Part shown: one piece after another, positions 42,497-53,679 of the stretch
How the letters are laid out: every line of letters begins with the position of its first letter
Position numbering within the stretch: the stretch's first letter is position 1
Origin: Epiperipatus broadwayi
Lineage: Eukaryota > Onychophora > Udeonychophora > Euonychophora > Peripatidae
Length of the DNA: 64,000 bases
Reading direction: 5' to 3'
NCBI GenBank assembly: GCA_028023455.1
Contig: JAQFVV010000514.1
Coordinates: 186,001 to 250,000 of the forward strand
Translations under genes and position numbers: made by a program
Notes under the pieces: model-generated
What the model was told of the DNA's origin: nothing
Databases searched by the model: none
Seen by the model: only the letters and a program-made list of their open reading frames with translations

Positions 42497-42770
42497 AAAT
42501 GTGACTGTAGGGACCTCTACAGGTCTTAACCACAAGCTTACATATTGGAAGGAAAGAGGTTGACTGTGTACTAAAGAAATAATTGTTTTTTCAATCACAA
42601 TTAGAGTATTTAGAGTTAATTGAAATAAAACCATGAGAGGTTCAGAAATTAACTAAGTCAATCTCTTTTTATAAAGAATAGGGATTGATAATTTCTGGAT
42701 CTCTCATGCTTTTATTTCAATTAAATCTAAAAACTCTAATTGTGGTTGAAGAAAGAATTTTTTTTATGCA
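42497..42770. repeat. Inverted repeat with end shared at 15 kb and 43.5-44.2 kb
   Basis: Arms about 42580-42660 and 42668-42750 (TCAATCACAATTAGAGTATT and complement; CCATGAGAGGTTCAGAAATT and complement). Same family as the outer arms of 43480-44175. The left side (42503-42541) repeats 15028-15075. Confidence 0.7.
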
Positions 42771-43479
42771 TGGTCAATGTTTTATCTCTATTATTTTTAA
42801 GTTTTTAGTATTGACACAGTAAATGAAAATATAAAACTATATTATACTTTAAATTGACTGGACACTTATAGTTGATATATATATATATCACTAAATATAT
42901 TTACTATAAGTTAAAATGTACATCTCTTATGTATATATCACATTTAGTTTGTGTACATAATAATATATGCATATATAAATGATTAAAAGTATGAAATATT
43001 TTTTAAGTCACATGTGTTTAACATTTGTTAAAAAAAAGTTTACCAAATTAAATTGTATATGAATTTCACTTAATATGTATAATTTTACTTTAAATCAATT
43101 TCACACATGTAATGTATATATATATCACTAGATATTTACTCTTTATGTTATTGTAATTAATGTGTACACAATTATATATGCATAAGAAATCAGTAAGTAA
43201 ATTTTCTGTTTAATATTGTTGATATTTTTTTTAAAATATTTTATTTTCAAAATAAAAAGTGTATCAAAACAATATTATATTTAATATAATTTAATGTTAT
43301 TAAATTCAAAGAAAAAAATCTTTATAGTGCCCTTTTGTGAGTTAACAAATAAACAACCAACCAAACAGATTTTCAACTTTAATAAAAGCATTAAAAATTA
43401 TCAGAATACTTAAAATTTAAAGCATATATATATAATATTTTATAATAAATGCTTTTATTTAATGAGCACTAAAAAGTAT
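42771..43479. other. AT-rich non-coding stretch
   Basis: Repeated TATATATCACTAGATATTTA-like phrases at 42880 and 43115 suggest a diverged duplication. No gene. Confidence 0.45.
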
Positions 43480-43759
43480 AATTGTTTTCTTCATTGACGA
43501 TTTAGGTTTTTATAATTAATTTGTAATAAAAGTGTGAAGCATCCAGAAATTAATTAATTCAATCACTATTATTACCAAATTTACCATTTTCTTTATTTTG
43601 CTATAATATCATACATAAATACAATTTATCCACTACTTTGAACACTTTTTAGCAAAAAACTTTTATTGACCTATACTTATGCACAATCTTACATTTTGAC
43701 TGTCATGCAGTCTTAAAACCATTTTTATTTTAGTTTTTATACTCATGTACAATCTTATA

Positions 43760-43786
43760 TTTCGACTGTCCTGCAGTCTTCTTCAG
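43760..43786 (-). ncRNA. Hammerhead-like core in R2 (minus)
   Basis: On the minus strand: CTGAAGA, A, GACTG, loop CAGGA, CAGTC, GAAA. 5-bp stem II, all invariant CUGANGA and GAAA bases present, one extra A before the stem. Confidence 0.4.
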
Positions 43787-43935
43787 AGCTGCTTTTATTT
43801 TAATAATCTAAGTAAAATAAAATGGCTCTGAAGAAGACTGCAGGACAGTCAAAATAATCTAATTAAAAAATAAAAGTGGTTCTGAGGACAGTTGAAATAT
43901 AAAATTGTGTAAAAAAATTAAAATAAAAGTGGCTC

Positions 43936-43962
43936 TGAAGAAGACTGCAGAACAGTTGAAAT
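43936..43962 (+). ncRNA. Hammerhead-like core in R2 (plus)
   Basis: CTGAAGA, A, GACTG, loop CAGAA, CAGTT, GAAA. The first stem pair is G-T here and G-C in the minus copy, so pairing is kept. Confidence 0.4.
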
Positions 43963-44175
43963 ATAAGATTGTGCATGAATATAAGTCAATGAAAGGTTTT
44001 TGCTAAAAAGTGTTCAAAGTAGTGAATCACTATTAATGATTGAATTAATCATTTTCTTGATGTCTCAAACTTTTATTTATGTTAGTGAGTGAATTAATTA
44101 ATTTCTGGATCTTTTATGCTTTTATTTCAAGTCAAATTTAAAAACCTAAATTGTGGTTGAAGAATATATTTATTT

Positions 44176-44810
44176 TTAACTCTTTAGTGTTGAAACAGTG
44201 AGATTCGTATTCGAATCTCAAGTTTCACCTTTTTCTGTCGTCTCTCACTGACCGGTCTATCCCACCCAAATTTAAACTTTTTGGTATCGAATTGTGTGTG
44301 TAACAATATTAAAAATGTATAAATACATGTAGAATTCAACATAAACACGCACACATTTCGATCTCAAATTAAGCACAATAAATACGGATAAAATAATATA
44401 ATTTAGATTCCTTTTAGTTAAATAAATTTTGTGTAATAATAATCATTTATTTTGAATTTTATAAAGTTCGTATTTGTTGTTTAGTTTAAATTTCGTTAAA
44501 TAATAAGTCTAACAAAATCTGATGCAATAATTAATTAAAGTTAAAATAATTTTATTCCCTTTTGTCTTTGAAAATTTAAAAGCATCGGTCAGTGATAGAA
44601 AATAAATTAATTATAGCAAAATTCCAAAAGAATGTAATTAGCGAATGTAAAGAAAAACAAACAATAGCACAGCAAATTTTTTTTTATTAAAACCAGCAGA
44701 GCATTTATTATCCTGAGGGCAAGATAAGTAAAAAAACCTAAAAATATCTCAACAAAAACTTAGAGATCAAGATAAAAAAAAGGAGGCCATCTTAGACTTG
44801 CTGGAGACTT
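44176..44810. other. AT-rich non-coding stretch
   Basis: GATTCGTATTCGAATCTC at 44211-44228 is a B-box-like palindrome. 44236-44272 is less AT-rich. No gene supported. Confidence 0.45.
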
Positions 44811-45032
44811 TCACTTGAATTTTAGCTTTGCTCTTGAGTGGAGCGTCAAAAATATCTTAAATAAATTAATACTGCAAGGTATGACCGAGTAAGCACCGAA
44901 ATTATTCTCCATCGGGAGATGGCCCACCATATGCTGAGCTTCACCTTGCCCATCGTAAAAACACCAAAATGATCTGCTGCCTGAAATAAACAAGAAAGCC
45001 GCTGCTGTTAAAAAAATCAATAAAACCAACAT
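44811..45032 (-). CDS. Unrecognised 73-codon frame with hydrophobic N-terminus
   Basis: The frame begins with MLVLLIFLTAAAFLFISG, a plausible signal peptide or membrane segment, followed by SRSFWCFYDGQGEAQHMVGH, then GAYSVIPC. Local composition is less AT-rich than the surroundings, which is why I mention it. No family recognised, no upstream frame or splice context that I can defend. It could be an exon, a retroelement remnant or chance. Confidence 0.2.
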   Translation of the reverse strand: MLVLLIFLTAAAFLFISGSRSFWCFYDGQGEAQHMVGHLPMENNFGAYSVIPCSINLFKIFLTLHSRAKLKFK

Positions 45033-45689
45033 GCCCAGGACAAGAAAGAAAACCTCTAATTACGAACAATCTGCTATTAAACCAATGGACGAAAACATCT
45101 TATAAAACAGGAACCTGTGTGTGTATTTCAAATTATAGAGTACTCTAGTAATAATAAGCTATAGCTCATCTATTATTTGTATAACTTCTAAATGTTAAAA
45201 TTGTAATTTTGAGAAACTAAAATTCGAGAATTCATGTAATCTGTAAATTTCTCGCATAATCTAGCTTACCCTCCCTCTATCACTTCTTAGGTGTGTATTT
45301 CTTAAATCTACATTTTATCTATAATTATCATTGAAATATTACCTCCTCATAATTGTCTTAGTTTTAAAGCTAAATCCATAATCGCTTGAACAGTGAATGC
45401 GGGTCGAATTATCATTAATATTTGCTTTTATAAATAACTTAAATTTCATATAAATCGACACGCATTCAAAGAATCAGTTATTGTAATGCAGGGTCTACTA
45501 CTCCGTAATAGCTGGCATACTCGCTGTAATAATCCCCTTTTTAGATATTTTTTTATTATTAAATGTTAATGAATAATCATGTAAATTTCATTTCTTTGAG
45601 AGTCACCAATTTTCTTTCAGTCAACGTTGATAATGTCGGGCCGAGTTTGAAATCTAGTTGAATATTACCACAATCTTTTCGATATTATA
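45033..45689. other. Non-coding stretch
   Basis: No gene seen. The short phrase GGGTCTACTACTCCGTAATA (45491) is GC-richer than its surroundings. Confidence 0.45.
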
Positions 45690-46685
45690 CATGTGTTACA
45701 TTTTGAAGCCCCGATGGCTCATTCCACGCCGTGAATGCTCCGGATTCTCTAGGGTTGAATTAACCCCAGTCGTCCTACACAAGCGGACATGATAATGTTC
45801 CCGTAGGGCTTGACGACCGTCACGCAGCCAGCTGGCAAATTGCAACACGGACCGCTTGTCCCTGGTTATGCTCATGTGACACCTTACCTCTTCGGGTCGT
45901 GGCAGAGACCAACCCGAAACCCTTATAACTTATTCACGGCATTGCAGTTTCAGCGCTGCCATTTTACATCGCCCTTCTAAAGCGTACCACATGTTCTTTT
46001 ATTTAGTTTATTATTCTCTCTATCACTCCGCCTCGGCATTATCTTCATCATATACTCTCAAATAAATGTTTGCCCTTTGTCGTAAAATAAATATTTTATT
46101 AAATAAATGTATGTCCGCCGTTACTGATGACTCTTGCAGTGCAAAGTATAAATTCCTTACAGCACGCATTAGAAATACTCACTCGAGAACTCTAGGTAGC
46201 TAGATTATGCCTTCATATAAATAAATGCTCCATATAAATAAATGTATTTTTATATATATAATATTACTAATTAGCTATTGAGACTTTGAATTTAAAATAT
46301 GATTAATCACATTAATAATGTTTTCTTTTATTAAATACGTAAATAAATAATTTTAACTATATGTCTGTAGTTAAGTTTTCATTTATTCGATGCCCATTAT
46401 AGACATTTTCTCGATTATATATGTTAATTAATATTCGTTTGATTGTTGGCCAACTCGGAAACAAAACCCATGAATCTCGTGCATCTCCCTGACCACCGTG
46501 CCTCAAGAAGTATGTCGCATCAGAGGCGTTATTCCGTAGATTGTATTGTGGAACCGATAAACTATGTTCGAACTCAGTATTACCGGTGGCTTCGCTACTC
46601 AATGGTGCTGCTGTTCTGTGTGGTGGTCGAATTCTGCAATATGTTAACGAGTTACACGTGTTTTGACTGTTACAATGTATACTAA
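45690..46685. other. GC-richer block, possible old LTR or other element
   Basis: 45700-46050 is clearly richer in G and C than anything else in the window (for example CTACACAAGCGGACATG, CTTCGGGTCGTGGCAGAG), with AAATAAATG and AAATAAA clusters after it. 46443-46680 is a second GC-richer piece. Open frames of ~80 codons exist on both strands (46357-46602 minus, 46443-46685 plus) without recognisable domains. Composition suggests sequence foreign to its surroundings, such as an LTR region, a 5' gene end or a CpG-containing element. Confidence 0.35.
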
Positions 46686-46798
46686 ATAAAGCATTTATTA
46701 AAATTCCAATTTTTTTATCTTATATTTTAAATATTACATTTCACTTTTTCATAATGATATGGTTGTCATATTTGTTGATTCTCAGTATTCCTCTTATC

Positions 46799-47086
46799 AC
46801 ATGATCACCATCTCATACTAGCACAATAATTGTTATTAAACAATTCAAAACAAAACAACACTCTCCATATAGTAGTGCCATCTTGTGCTAACAAGAGCAA
46901 TCCTAAGATCTAGGTGCAGTGCTCTCAGATCCAAGGCTCTTCACTGATGAAGGCCACAAGCCAGAAACTAGTCTGGGGATATTGGATGAGTAGGCACTAG
47001 ATAGGGATTTTATGCACAAGCCTTCTGGCATCCATTGATTGCTCTTGTTAGCACAAGATGGCACTACTATATGGAGAGTGTTGTTT
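46799..47086 (+). mobile_element. FB1 foldback element with perfect arms and 13-bp target-site duplication
   Basis: 288 bp between direct repeats TATTCCTCTTATC (46786-46798 and 47087-47099). The left extension ACATGATCACCATCTC is followed by a 51-bp arm that is identical to the reverse complement of the right arm, although both depart from the FB1 consensus at about ten positions (for example CATCTTGTGCTAACAAGAGC). The core CTGATGA, A, GGC, CACAA, GCC, A, GAAA is present at about 46945-46969. Confidence 0.93.
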
Positions 47087-47099
47087 TATTCCTCTTATC

Positions 47100-48200
47100 T
47101 TCTGAATAATCTGAAATAAGCATGCAAGAAAATGTGAATCAAAGCTATATGTTTTTAGATCAATTCTGATCTTTATTATTGTGATTTTTTAGAATTAAAG
47201 TCACAGAATGCCCATTACCATCCTTCTTTTTTCAATTTCAATTCAAAATTCAGTTTCTGATTCCAACTCTGTAACCAATATCAATTGTAAAATCAACAAG
47301 AAGAAGATTTTTCTATGCGCCCATTTGGTTTTGCTTATTCCAAGTGTGTTTGTTACTCGCTTACATCATTTTTTCATACAAAACATCCAGATTCTCAAAT
47401 TCTTTTAAAAAAATATCCATTCCATGCTTCCATTTGCATGAATTTTTTTGCATCATTGCAGAGGATTCTGTCCATATGAAACTGAATTTAAATTTACATT
47501 TCCTAATAAATCTTTATTTTTTTCATGCTGAATTGTTTATAATAAAATGAGTGTGGATTCATTCTTTTTCAAGATGAAACTGATATCCATCATAACTTCC
47601 ATCATTGCCCAATTTTTTTGATGTTGGGGATTTAACAGCTATTATAATTATCTGCATACGGTCAAAGTTTTTATTGTTTTGCATCTCAATATAAAAAGCA
47701 TTTTCTTGTAGATGTTTTCCATGATGAAGATATTTTGAAAAGTAAGTTGGTGTGTGATTGAGAGTCACTGAGAATTATTTAAAAACTGCAAAAGATACTG
47801 CATTATAGATAAAGAACATGTGGAAAGAATAAAATAGTAGTAAAGCTTTGGTTTAGCAATGAGATGATTATTGAAATAGTATAGAGAAGATAATAAAAAC
47901 TTGAAAGTATTACATATATATATATTCTAACAGGATACATATATAGAAATTGAGTGTGATAATGGTTTGTTTACGCATAAAATTGGTCTGCCATATGTTA
48001 AAGTGCACTGTCTAGTGCTCAAAAAAATTGTATATGCAGATATATGTAGCTATAGCAGTAGTTAGATTTTTTAAAAACGGACATTTATATTAGGGTGGTA
48101 GTCTTTTTTTTCAAAGTATTCTTCCAGTGAAGATGTGCGGATTCTAGATCATGATAAATATATATAAAAATAATTTAAATGTATGAAATAAGAAAGACTA
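47100..48200. other. AT-rich non-coding stretch
   Basis: Several short open frames of low complexity; none resembles a protein family. (TA)n at 47914-47924. Confidence 0.5.
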
Positions 48201-48201
48201 T

Positions 48202-48316
48202 CAAGCGTTGTTAGCCGAGAGGTCAGCGCAGCAGCCTTGCAAGCAAGCAGTTTATTGCAAACGGTTGTTGCGGGTTCGCCTCCCGGCCGATGCTATGACA
48301 TATGAAAAAAAAAAAA
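48202..48316 (+). repeat. tRNA-derived SINE copy, subtype c
   Basis: CAAGCGTTGTTAGCCGAGAGG, CTTGCAAGCAAGCAG, then an insert TTTATTGCAAACGGTTG before the B box GCGGGTTCGCCTCCC, ending ATGACATATG plus a 15-base A-run. The same middle insert occurs at 50497-50613. Confidence 0.86.
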
Positions 48317-49305
48317 AAAGTCTGTCACGAATTAGCAAAATAACAAATTTAATAAATGAAATTATCGACATATAAGGGTTTGCTATTTGTAAGATACATG
48401 TATAATTATTAAAAATGAATCCTTAGAATTTTGCTGCAAATGCGTGCATATCTTTCGAATATTATAATCAATAATTAGCTAGAATATATAGAAAAGTTTA
48501 ATTATTTCCTAGCGGCATATTGACGTTCTGAACAATAATTAAATGCAGGAATAAATATAATCTGTGACAACAAATAACAGAATTAAAATAAAATAATTTT
48601 AACATTAGAAATAATTATTTCTGAATTCTTTAAATATTTAAAATAGCTAGCATTAAATAAAGAATGAATCATGTATTAAAAATATAATATCTGTACGATT
48701 TTATTTAAGCTAATGAAAGTTTCTCTTCTTGCAAATGTTGTTTGTTTTCGTGTCAAAAATTTTGCAAAAATTATAAAGATCTTCTTTCAATAAACAATTT
48801 AATTTTCATCATTTTATGATTTTGGATATATTTTTATTTAACTTATTTAGTTGTTTTTCTTCGTCTGTCTGGTATTTTGTAACTCAATTATTACCCATTT
48901 CCCAAATTCCAATCTAATTAAAACTTTGCACACGTTTGTATTTTTAGAGATAATACATTTTTCAAAATAATTTTAGGAAAAAAATAGTGAAAAATTTTAA
49001 TTTATATGTAGTATTGATCTTAGTAGTAGTTTTGTACTATAAAACAGTCATTTGTCAAAAATTTATTTTGATAATTCAGTATTATATACTTATAAAATTA
49101 AAAAATAGCACAACAGAAATTTTGAGGAAACACATATGTTCATAGAAGTGCACTAAAAGTTAAAAAAAAACAACTTGTTCATCTTTTACAAATAAAAATG
49201 TGAGGAATGAAAAGTAATACTTCCCAAGTGTCAAATAATTATTTAAATAAATTTACCCTTAATAGCCATTGTCTTATATCAGTGCCTATCTATTTTTCAG
49301 ATATA
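48317..49305. other. AT-rich non-coding stretch
   Basis: No gene or repeat recognised. Confidence 0.5.
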
Positions 49306-49309
49306 AAAT

Positions 49310-50105
49310 GACTTAATGAATAACATTTCTGTAGTATAATTTTCACTACACTACTCCCACACAAGATAGGGTCTGGTTTCTATCCACTTTTAACATCTTG
49401 TGGATGTCATCATAAATATACGACTAAAGACATGTGAAAAAGATGTATGACTTCCAAGATGCGCATTTCATGCTAAAACAGGCACTCATCAGTTGGCTCA
49501 GATCATTATTTCATATCTTTATCATAGTTCAGGTATATATAGATAGCCAATTACTACAGTTTAATTAATAAGTGTCAAAGTTACTGCCCTCACAACTTTA
49601 ACTCAAACCACTTGATGAAAGAATATTAATAATTTTTATTAGCCATTCATTAGACTAGAAATTGTCCATTTAATGAATAATATTTCTGTAGTGTAATTTT
49701 CACTATTTCATTCTCACACAAGATAGGAAGTGTTTTTTTTATTCATTTTTAACACCTTATGGAGAAGTGTAATCGTAAACATAATAAACAAAGGCATGTG
49801 AAAAAGATATGATTCTCCAGGATACATATTTCATGCTGAACCAGTATTCATCAGCTGGCCCAATTCACAATCTTTTACATTTATTTTTTATCATTGTTCA
49901 GTATATATATATATATCCAATTACCACAGTTTACATGATAAGTGTCAAATTTACTGTCTTCACAACTTTGGCACAAATCACTTGATGGAAGTATGTTCTT
50001 AATTTTAATTAGTCAATCATTAGACTAGAGATTATTCACTTAATTATATTACAGAAATATTATTCATTAAGTGGATAATCTCTAGTCTAATGAATGACTA
50101 CTAAA
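49310..50105 (+). repeat. Family RC tandem, ~357-bp period, with terminal palindrome
   Basis: Two direct copies offset by ~357 bp: AATATTTCTGTAGTGTAATT-type starts at about 49318 and 49675, ACATGTGAAAAAGAT-type blocks at 49430 and 49796, and TTTCATGCTGAACCAG-type blocks at about 49466 and 49830. A third copy begins at about 50010 and turns back on itself as a ~40-bp-arm palindrome (CATTAGACTAGAGATTATTC and complement, 50018-50092). Confidence 0.75.
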
Positions 50106-50496
50106 CATTGTTGGAAAATGACTTAATCTGATGAACAAATTGTCATTCAAGTGAGCATTAACTGCAAGTTTGATTAAATGATTCTTTAGAAATCTGATTC
50201 GTGAATTACCATAGTAATATTTTCACTCCTGAATTATTTGTGAAAGCTGATGAAAATTTATTTTTTACTTTTTATTGCATTTATAAGAATAAAAGAGTTT
50301 CTTTACATTTTTTAAAATAGATTTTATGTTAGCTTCCACACACATTTATAGTAACATTCATGAATTTCAGATAGATTTAATGTGGATTTATTAGAAGAAA
50401 TACCAGTTTGCAAAAGTACTTTAATCACATTAAGATTTCCATGAGTGGTTTCATTCACTTGTAATTTGGTTGGTTTTCATAAATCTCTTTATATAG
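50106..50496. other. AT-rich non-coding stretch
   Basis: No gene or repeat recognised. Confidence 0.5.
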
Positions 50497-50613
50497 CTTC
50501 AATTGCTGAATATGTTAGCTGAGAGGTATCGCAGCTGCCATGCAAGCAAGTAGTTGGTTGCAGACGGTTGTGGGTTTGCGTCCCGGCCGATGCTATGTCA
50601 TATGAAAAAAAAA
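50497..50613 (+). repeat. tRNA-derived SINE copy, subtype c
   Basis: TGTTAGCTGAGAGGTATCGC, CATGCAAGCAAGTAG, insert TTGGTTGCAGACGGTTG, GGGTTTGCGTCCC and ATGTCATATG plus A-run. Shares the subtype c insert with 48202-48316. 5' end diverged. Confidence 0.8.
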
Positions 50614-51814
50614 AACTATATATACTTATGTTAATGGTGAGTTGAGAATTTTGGATACATACTTTCAGCAATAGGTTCAAAAGGGTATTTAGCCAGACAG
50701 ACATTCTTCAAAAATCCTCAAACAACAGATATTAAATTAAGCAACTTGTTTCTGTTAGTATTTTATGATTGTATCATAATTCAAACTGAGTGTTAGTTGG
50801 TTTGTGGATTGGCCTAACTTTCTGTTTCACTGGTATAGTTCTTCACTCTGATAACTCGAAACCATCATTCTAAGTAACCATTGGTTTCAGCCTTTATATA
50901 GGGTTTCACCCAAAAATAATTTTAGATTGTCTTAAAATAATGTTTTTACGTTTTATAGGGATTTATTACTGTTTCCAGTAAACACTTGAAATCTTTTAAT
51001 TAATTTCATTCAAGATTGATATACATAAAGTTTAGTTGAATTATGTGAGAAAAAGTCAATCAATCTTTTCTTAATGTAATTTAAAGATAAGTGTTATTTT
51101 ATATGCCATTTTGATTACATATTTACAGTTTAAAATAGATTAGCAGAATATTTGAAAATTCTGGTTTTCAGAGGATTGTGGGAAAATGTTTAAAAGGCCA
51201 GAATTCCATGCTGCTACTTCAGATTTTTTTAGCATTGTTTAAAATACATGGTATTTCTCAATTGCCATTATGTTAAAATCTCCAAATGTTTATCTTTGCT
51301 GAAATGATATTTTGCGTACATTTAAGAGTGATATACTGTGCAATATTTATAACAAAAGTTTAAAAATACAGTATGTTGGAACATATGCAAAAGCCCTTAA
51401 ACATTTGACTGTGAATGTTAGTTACGTTTTAATTCAAATTGCAAAAACAATACTGAAGTTAAAAACACAAATATGAAAATTAATATCTGAAAAAAAAATA
51501 TTTTTGTTTCACAAGTAATATATAAATATTTAACAGATCACAATCTCAAGTTTAATTATGTGTTTAACTCATGTAACCTAATATATCAGCAATGAATGGA
51601 AAGACTTCTTTGATGAAATGATTGACGCCAAAGCCAAAATTGTTTACGTGACAAATGCAGTACATCCAAAAAATAAAAATCTATAATTAGAACAACTAGG
51701 GTTCAGCTAAGCATTGCATATAATATTGAAGCTCATAGACAAAATTTATTAATAACATTTATAAAAAAAAACACAAGGTAAAACCATTAACAGAACATGC
51801 ACTTGAAACAATAT
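50614..51814. other. AT-rich non-coding stretch
   Basis: No gene recognised. 51590-51680 may be an upstream continuation of the PLE fragment at 51815 but is too decayed to say. Confidence 0.45.
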
Positions 51815-52195
51815 CCATACAATGCTATTATTCCATTCGTTTTCATTAATGTTAAGCTCTGCAAACAGCATACACTTCAAAAACTTGATGGATTTTGGAG
51901 ATTCTTTGTGTATGAATTGGCAAATTAAAATTTTGGAGATTTATTTATCTATGAATTAACAAAATACTTTGGGCCATTATTAGAAGAGGGTCTAAGTTTT
52001 GGAAGGGATGCTGTTGCTTTTTCATTTGAGTCAGCTAATAGAATAAAAAATACTGAAAGTCCATCGGATCACATTATTATATTATTAGATGAGTTTGAAA
52101 TGTACACTTTCATAATCAAAATTATTCACATAATTAATGAAATACTATTAGTAAAAGACCCTAATGCGGAGGAGAAGGCTTTAGTATCGATTGCT
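51815..52195 (+). pseudogene. PLE reverse transcriptase fragment, degraded
   Basis: AIIPFVFINVKLCKQ (compare IPPRMFANIKLHKE of the intact PLE, residues 249-262), a decayed gap, then GLSFGRDAVAFSFESANRIK (compare SLGFGNHTIKSSFEFVERIK, residues 291-310), then SDHIIILLDEFEMYTFI (motif A region; the first catalytic Asp is shifted in context, LDEFEMYTF against CDVNELYGS). Several stops. Endonuclease absent. A third PLE lineage or a very old copy. Confidence 0.55.
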
Positions 52196-53549
52196 ACCTA
52201 TTTATAAACAAAAAATATTTTGGTAATTGTGATATGCTACAAAATGAGCTAGAAATTGGTCACCTATGGTGGTACAAATAGGGTAGTTACATTGTCAATA
52301 CATGAAAAGGTAATAATGAAGCAATATCTCCACAATTGTATTACTATGTATATAAAATGCATGAAACAACATCAAAAGAAGTAACATATTTTGAATTTAT
52401 TTGTTGTGAAGAGTTAGGAATAGATTTTTATGGGTAAAGAACACAAGTCAAAATCAATCAAATACTAAAATGTATTTTTTAATTAATTATCTAATTACTT
52501 GTTACAAATTACTAATCAAACCAGTAGAGGAATTTATATACTCAGATTGAAAGTTCTATTTGTTCATAAAGCAGGAAGATGAAGAAGCTTCTTTTATTGA
52601 GTTATGACTATTTATGTAAATATATGCACAAAATAAGAATAAAAACATTTGCAAATATATGCAAGAAATGTTACACGTTTAATAGAAAATCATTATTGTG
52701 AATATTGTTAAATTCTATCACAATAAAAAATAAGACCAATAAAAAATGATTTTCAATCCTATTTGATACTTTTAATAAGAAAAGCAAAATAAACATATAT
52801 ATGAGGAATATTTTAATATTGTATATTATTTTCTATCCACATAAAGTTTGTTTAACAATGCAAATAATGTGTGCAAAGAACAAAAAAATAATATATATAG
52901 ATTGAATTGTCCCATAGATTTTTATACATAAGTGAATCTGTTAATTGTTCAAGTCGAACTTCAATAATGCGATATTAAACCCTGATTTAGCATGGTCAGT
53001 GAAAGTTGGTGTATTTATAGAAATGCATCCTAAACTTAGGTGATTCACTTAAGTTTTTTAAACCCTTACTGACATGTGAGTGCGTGGAGATTTATAATAT
53101 TTAAAGTAATAGCGCGTTATCAGAGTTCGACTTCCGGTCTAACAATTTCAAGATTTTCAGCGCTTTATAATAATAGATTTACATATAAGTGAATCCTGGT
53201 TTTCTCTCATCATTATGTTCAATGAACATTATCTTTTATATAATAGATCTATATCAAGCAAAATTATTATGCAATGTGTATTTCTTTAATATTAATTAAA
53301 TTACAGTCGTGCATTCATTTATGATTTTGATAATGTTGAAATTTAAATAGAAGAACGTAATGACAGAAAATGTAATTCGAGATTCCTATAGTGTTTTAAC
53401 AAGGTTATATTTATTCAATATAAAATCGGTTTTGTATGTACATATTAAAAGTCACCGTTTATATACGAAACTAATGTCTTGACAAAGTCAACACATACTT
53501 CGCAATGGATTGATGAAATCTTCCAATCAGAATGAGTGGTCTATTCAAC
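52196..53549. other. AT-rich non-coding stretch
   Basis: B-box-like CAGAGTTCGACTTCCGG at 53119-53135 without an A box. Otherwise nothing recognised. Confidence 0.45.
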
Positions 53550-53560
53550 TGCGACATCTT

Positions 53561-53663
53561 TTTTTTTTAATGTGTCATAGCATCGACCGGGAAGCGAACC
53601 CGCTAACCAGGGACAACTGCTTGTAAGGCAGCTGTGCTGAACACTCAACCACCTACGCTTGAT
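53561..53663 (-). repeat. tRNA-derived SINE copy (minus)
   Basis: Near-consensus copy: T-run, ATGTGTCATAGCATCG, GGGAAGCGAACCCGC, CAACTGCTTGTAAGGCAGC. The flanks share TGCGACATCTTTTTT on both sides (from 53550 and from 53664), the target-site duplication. Confidence 0.88.
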
Positions 53664-53679
53664 TGCGACATCTTTTTTA

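Larger units (their letters stand above)
43480..44175. repeat. Nested ~700-bp palindrome, families R2 and R5
   Basis: Outer arms about 43485-43720 and 43960-44172 are imperfect reverse complements. They contain an ATTTAGGTTTTTA block, a CTACTTTGAACACTTTTTA block and a CTTATGCACAATCTTA block. The centre holds four copies of the R2 hairpin motif (GACTG, loop, CAGTC), two intact enough to show CTGAAGA, A, stem, GAAA (43760-43786 minus and 43936-43962 plus). No coding frame. Confidence 0.75.

Noticed and set aside
44309-46676. LTR-like element bounded by TGTAACA and TGTTACA
   Set aside because: Flanks show no target-site duplication, and several other elements and AT-rich stretches lie in between.
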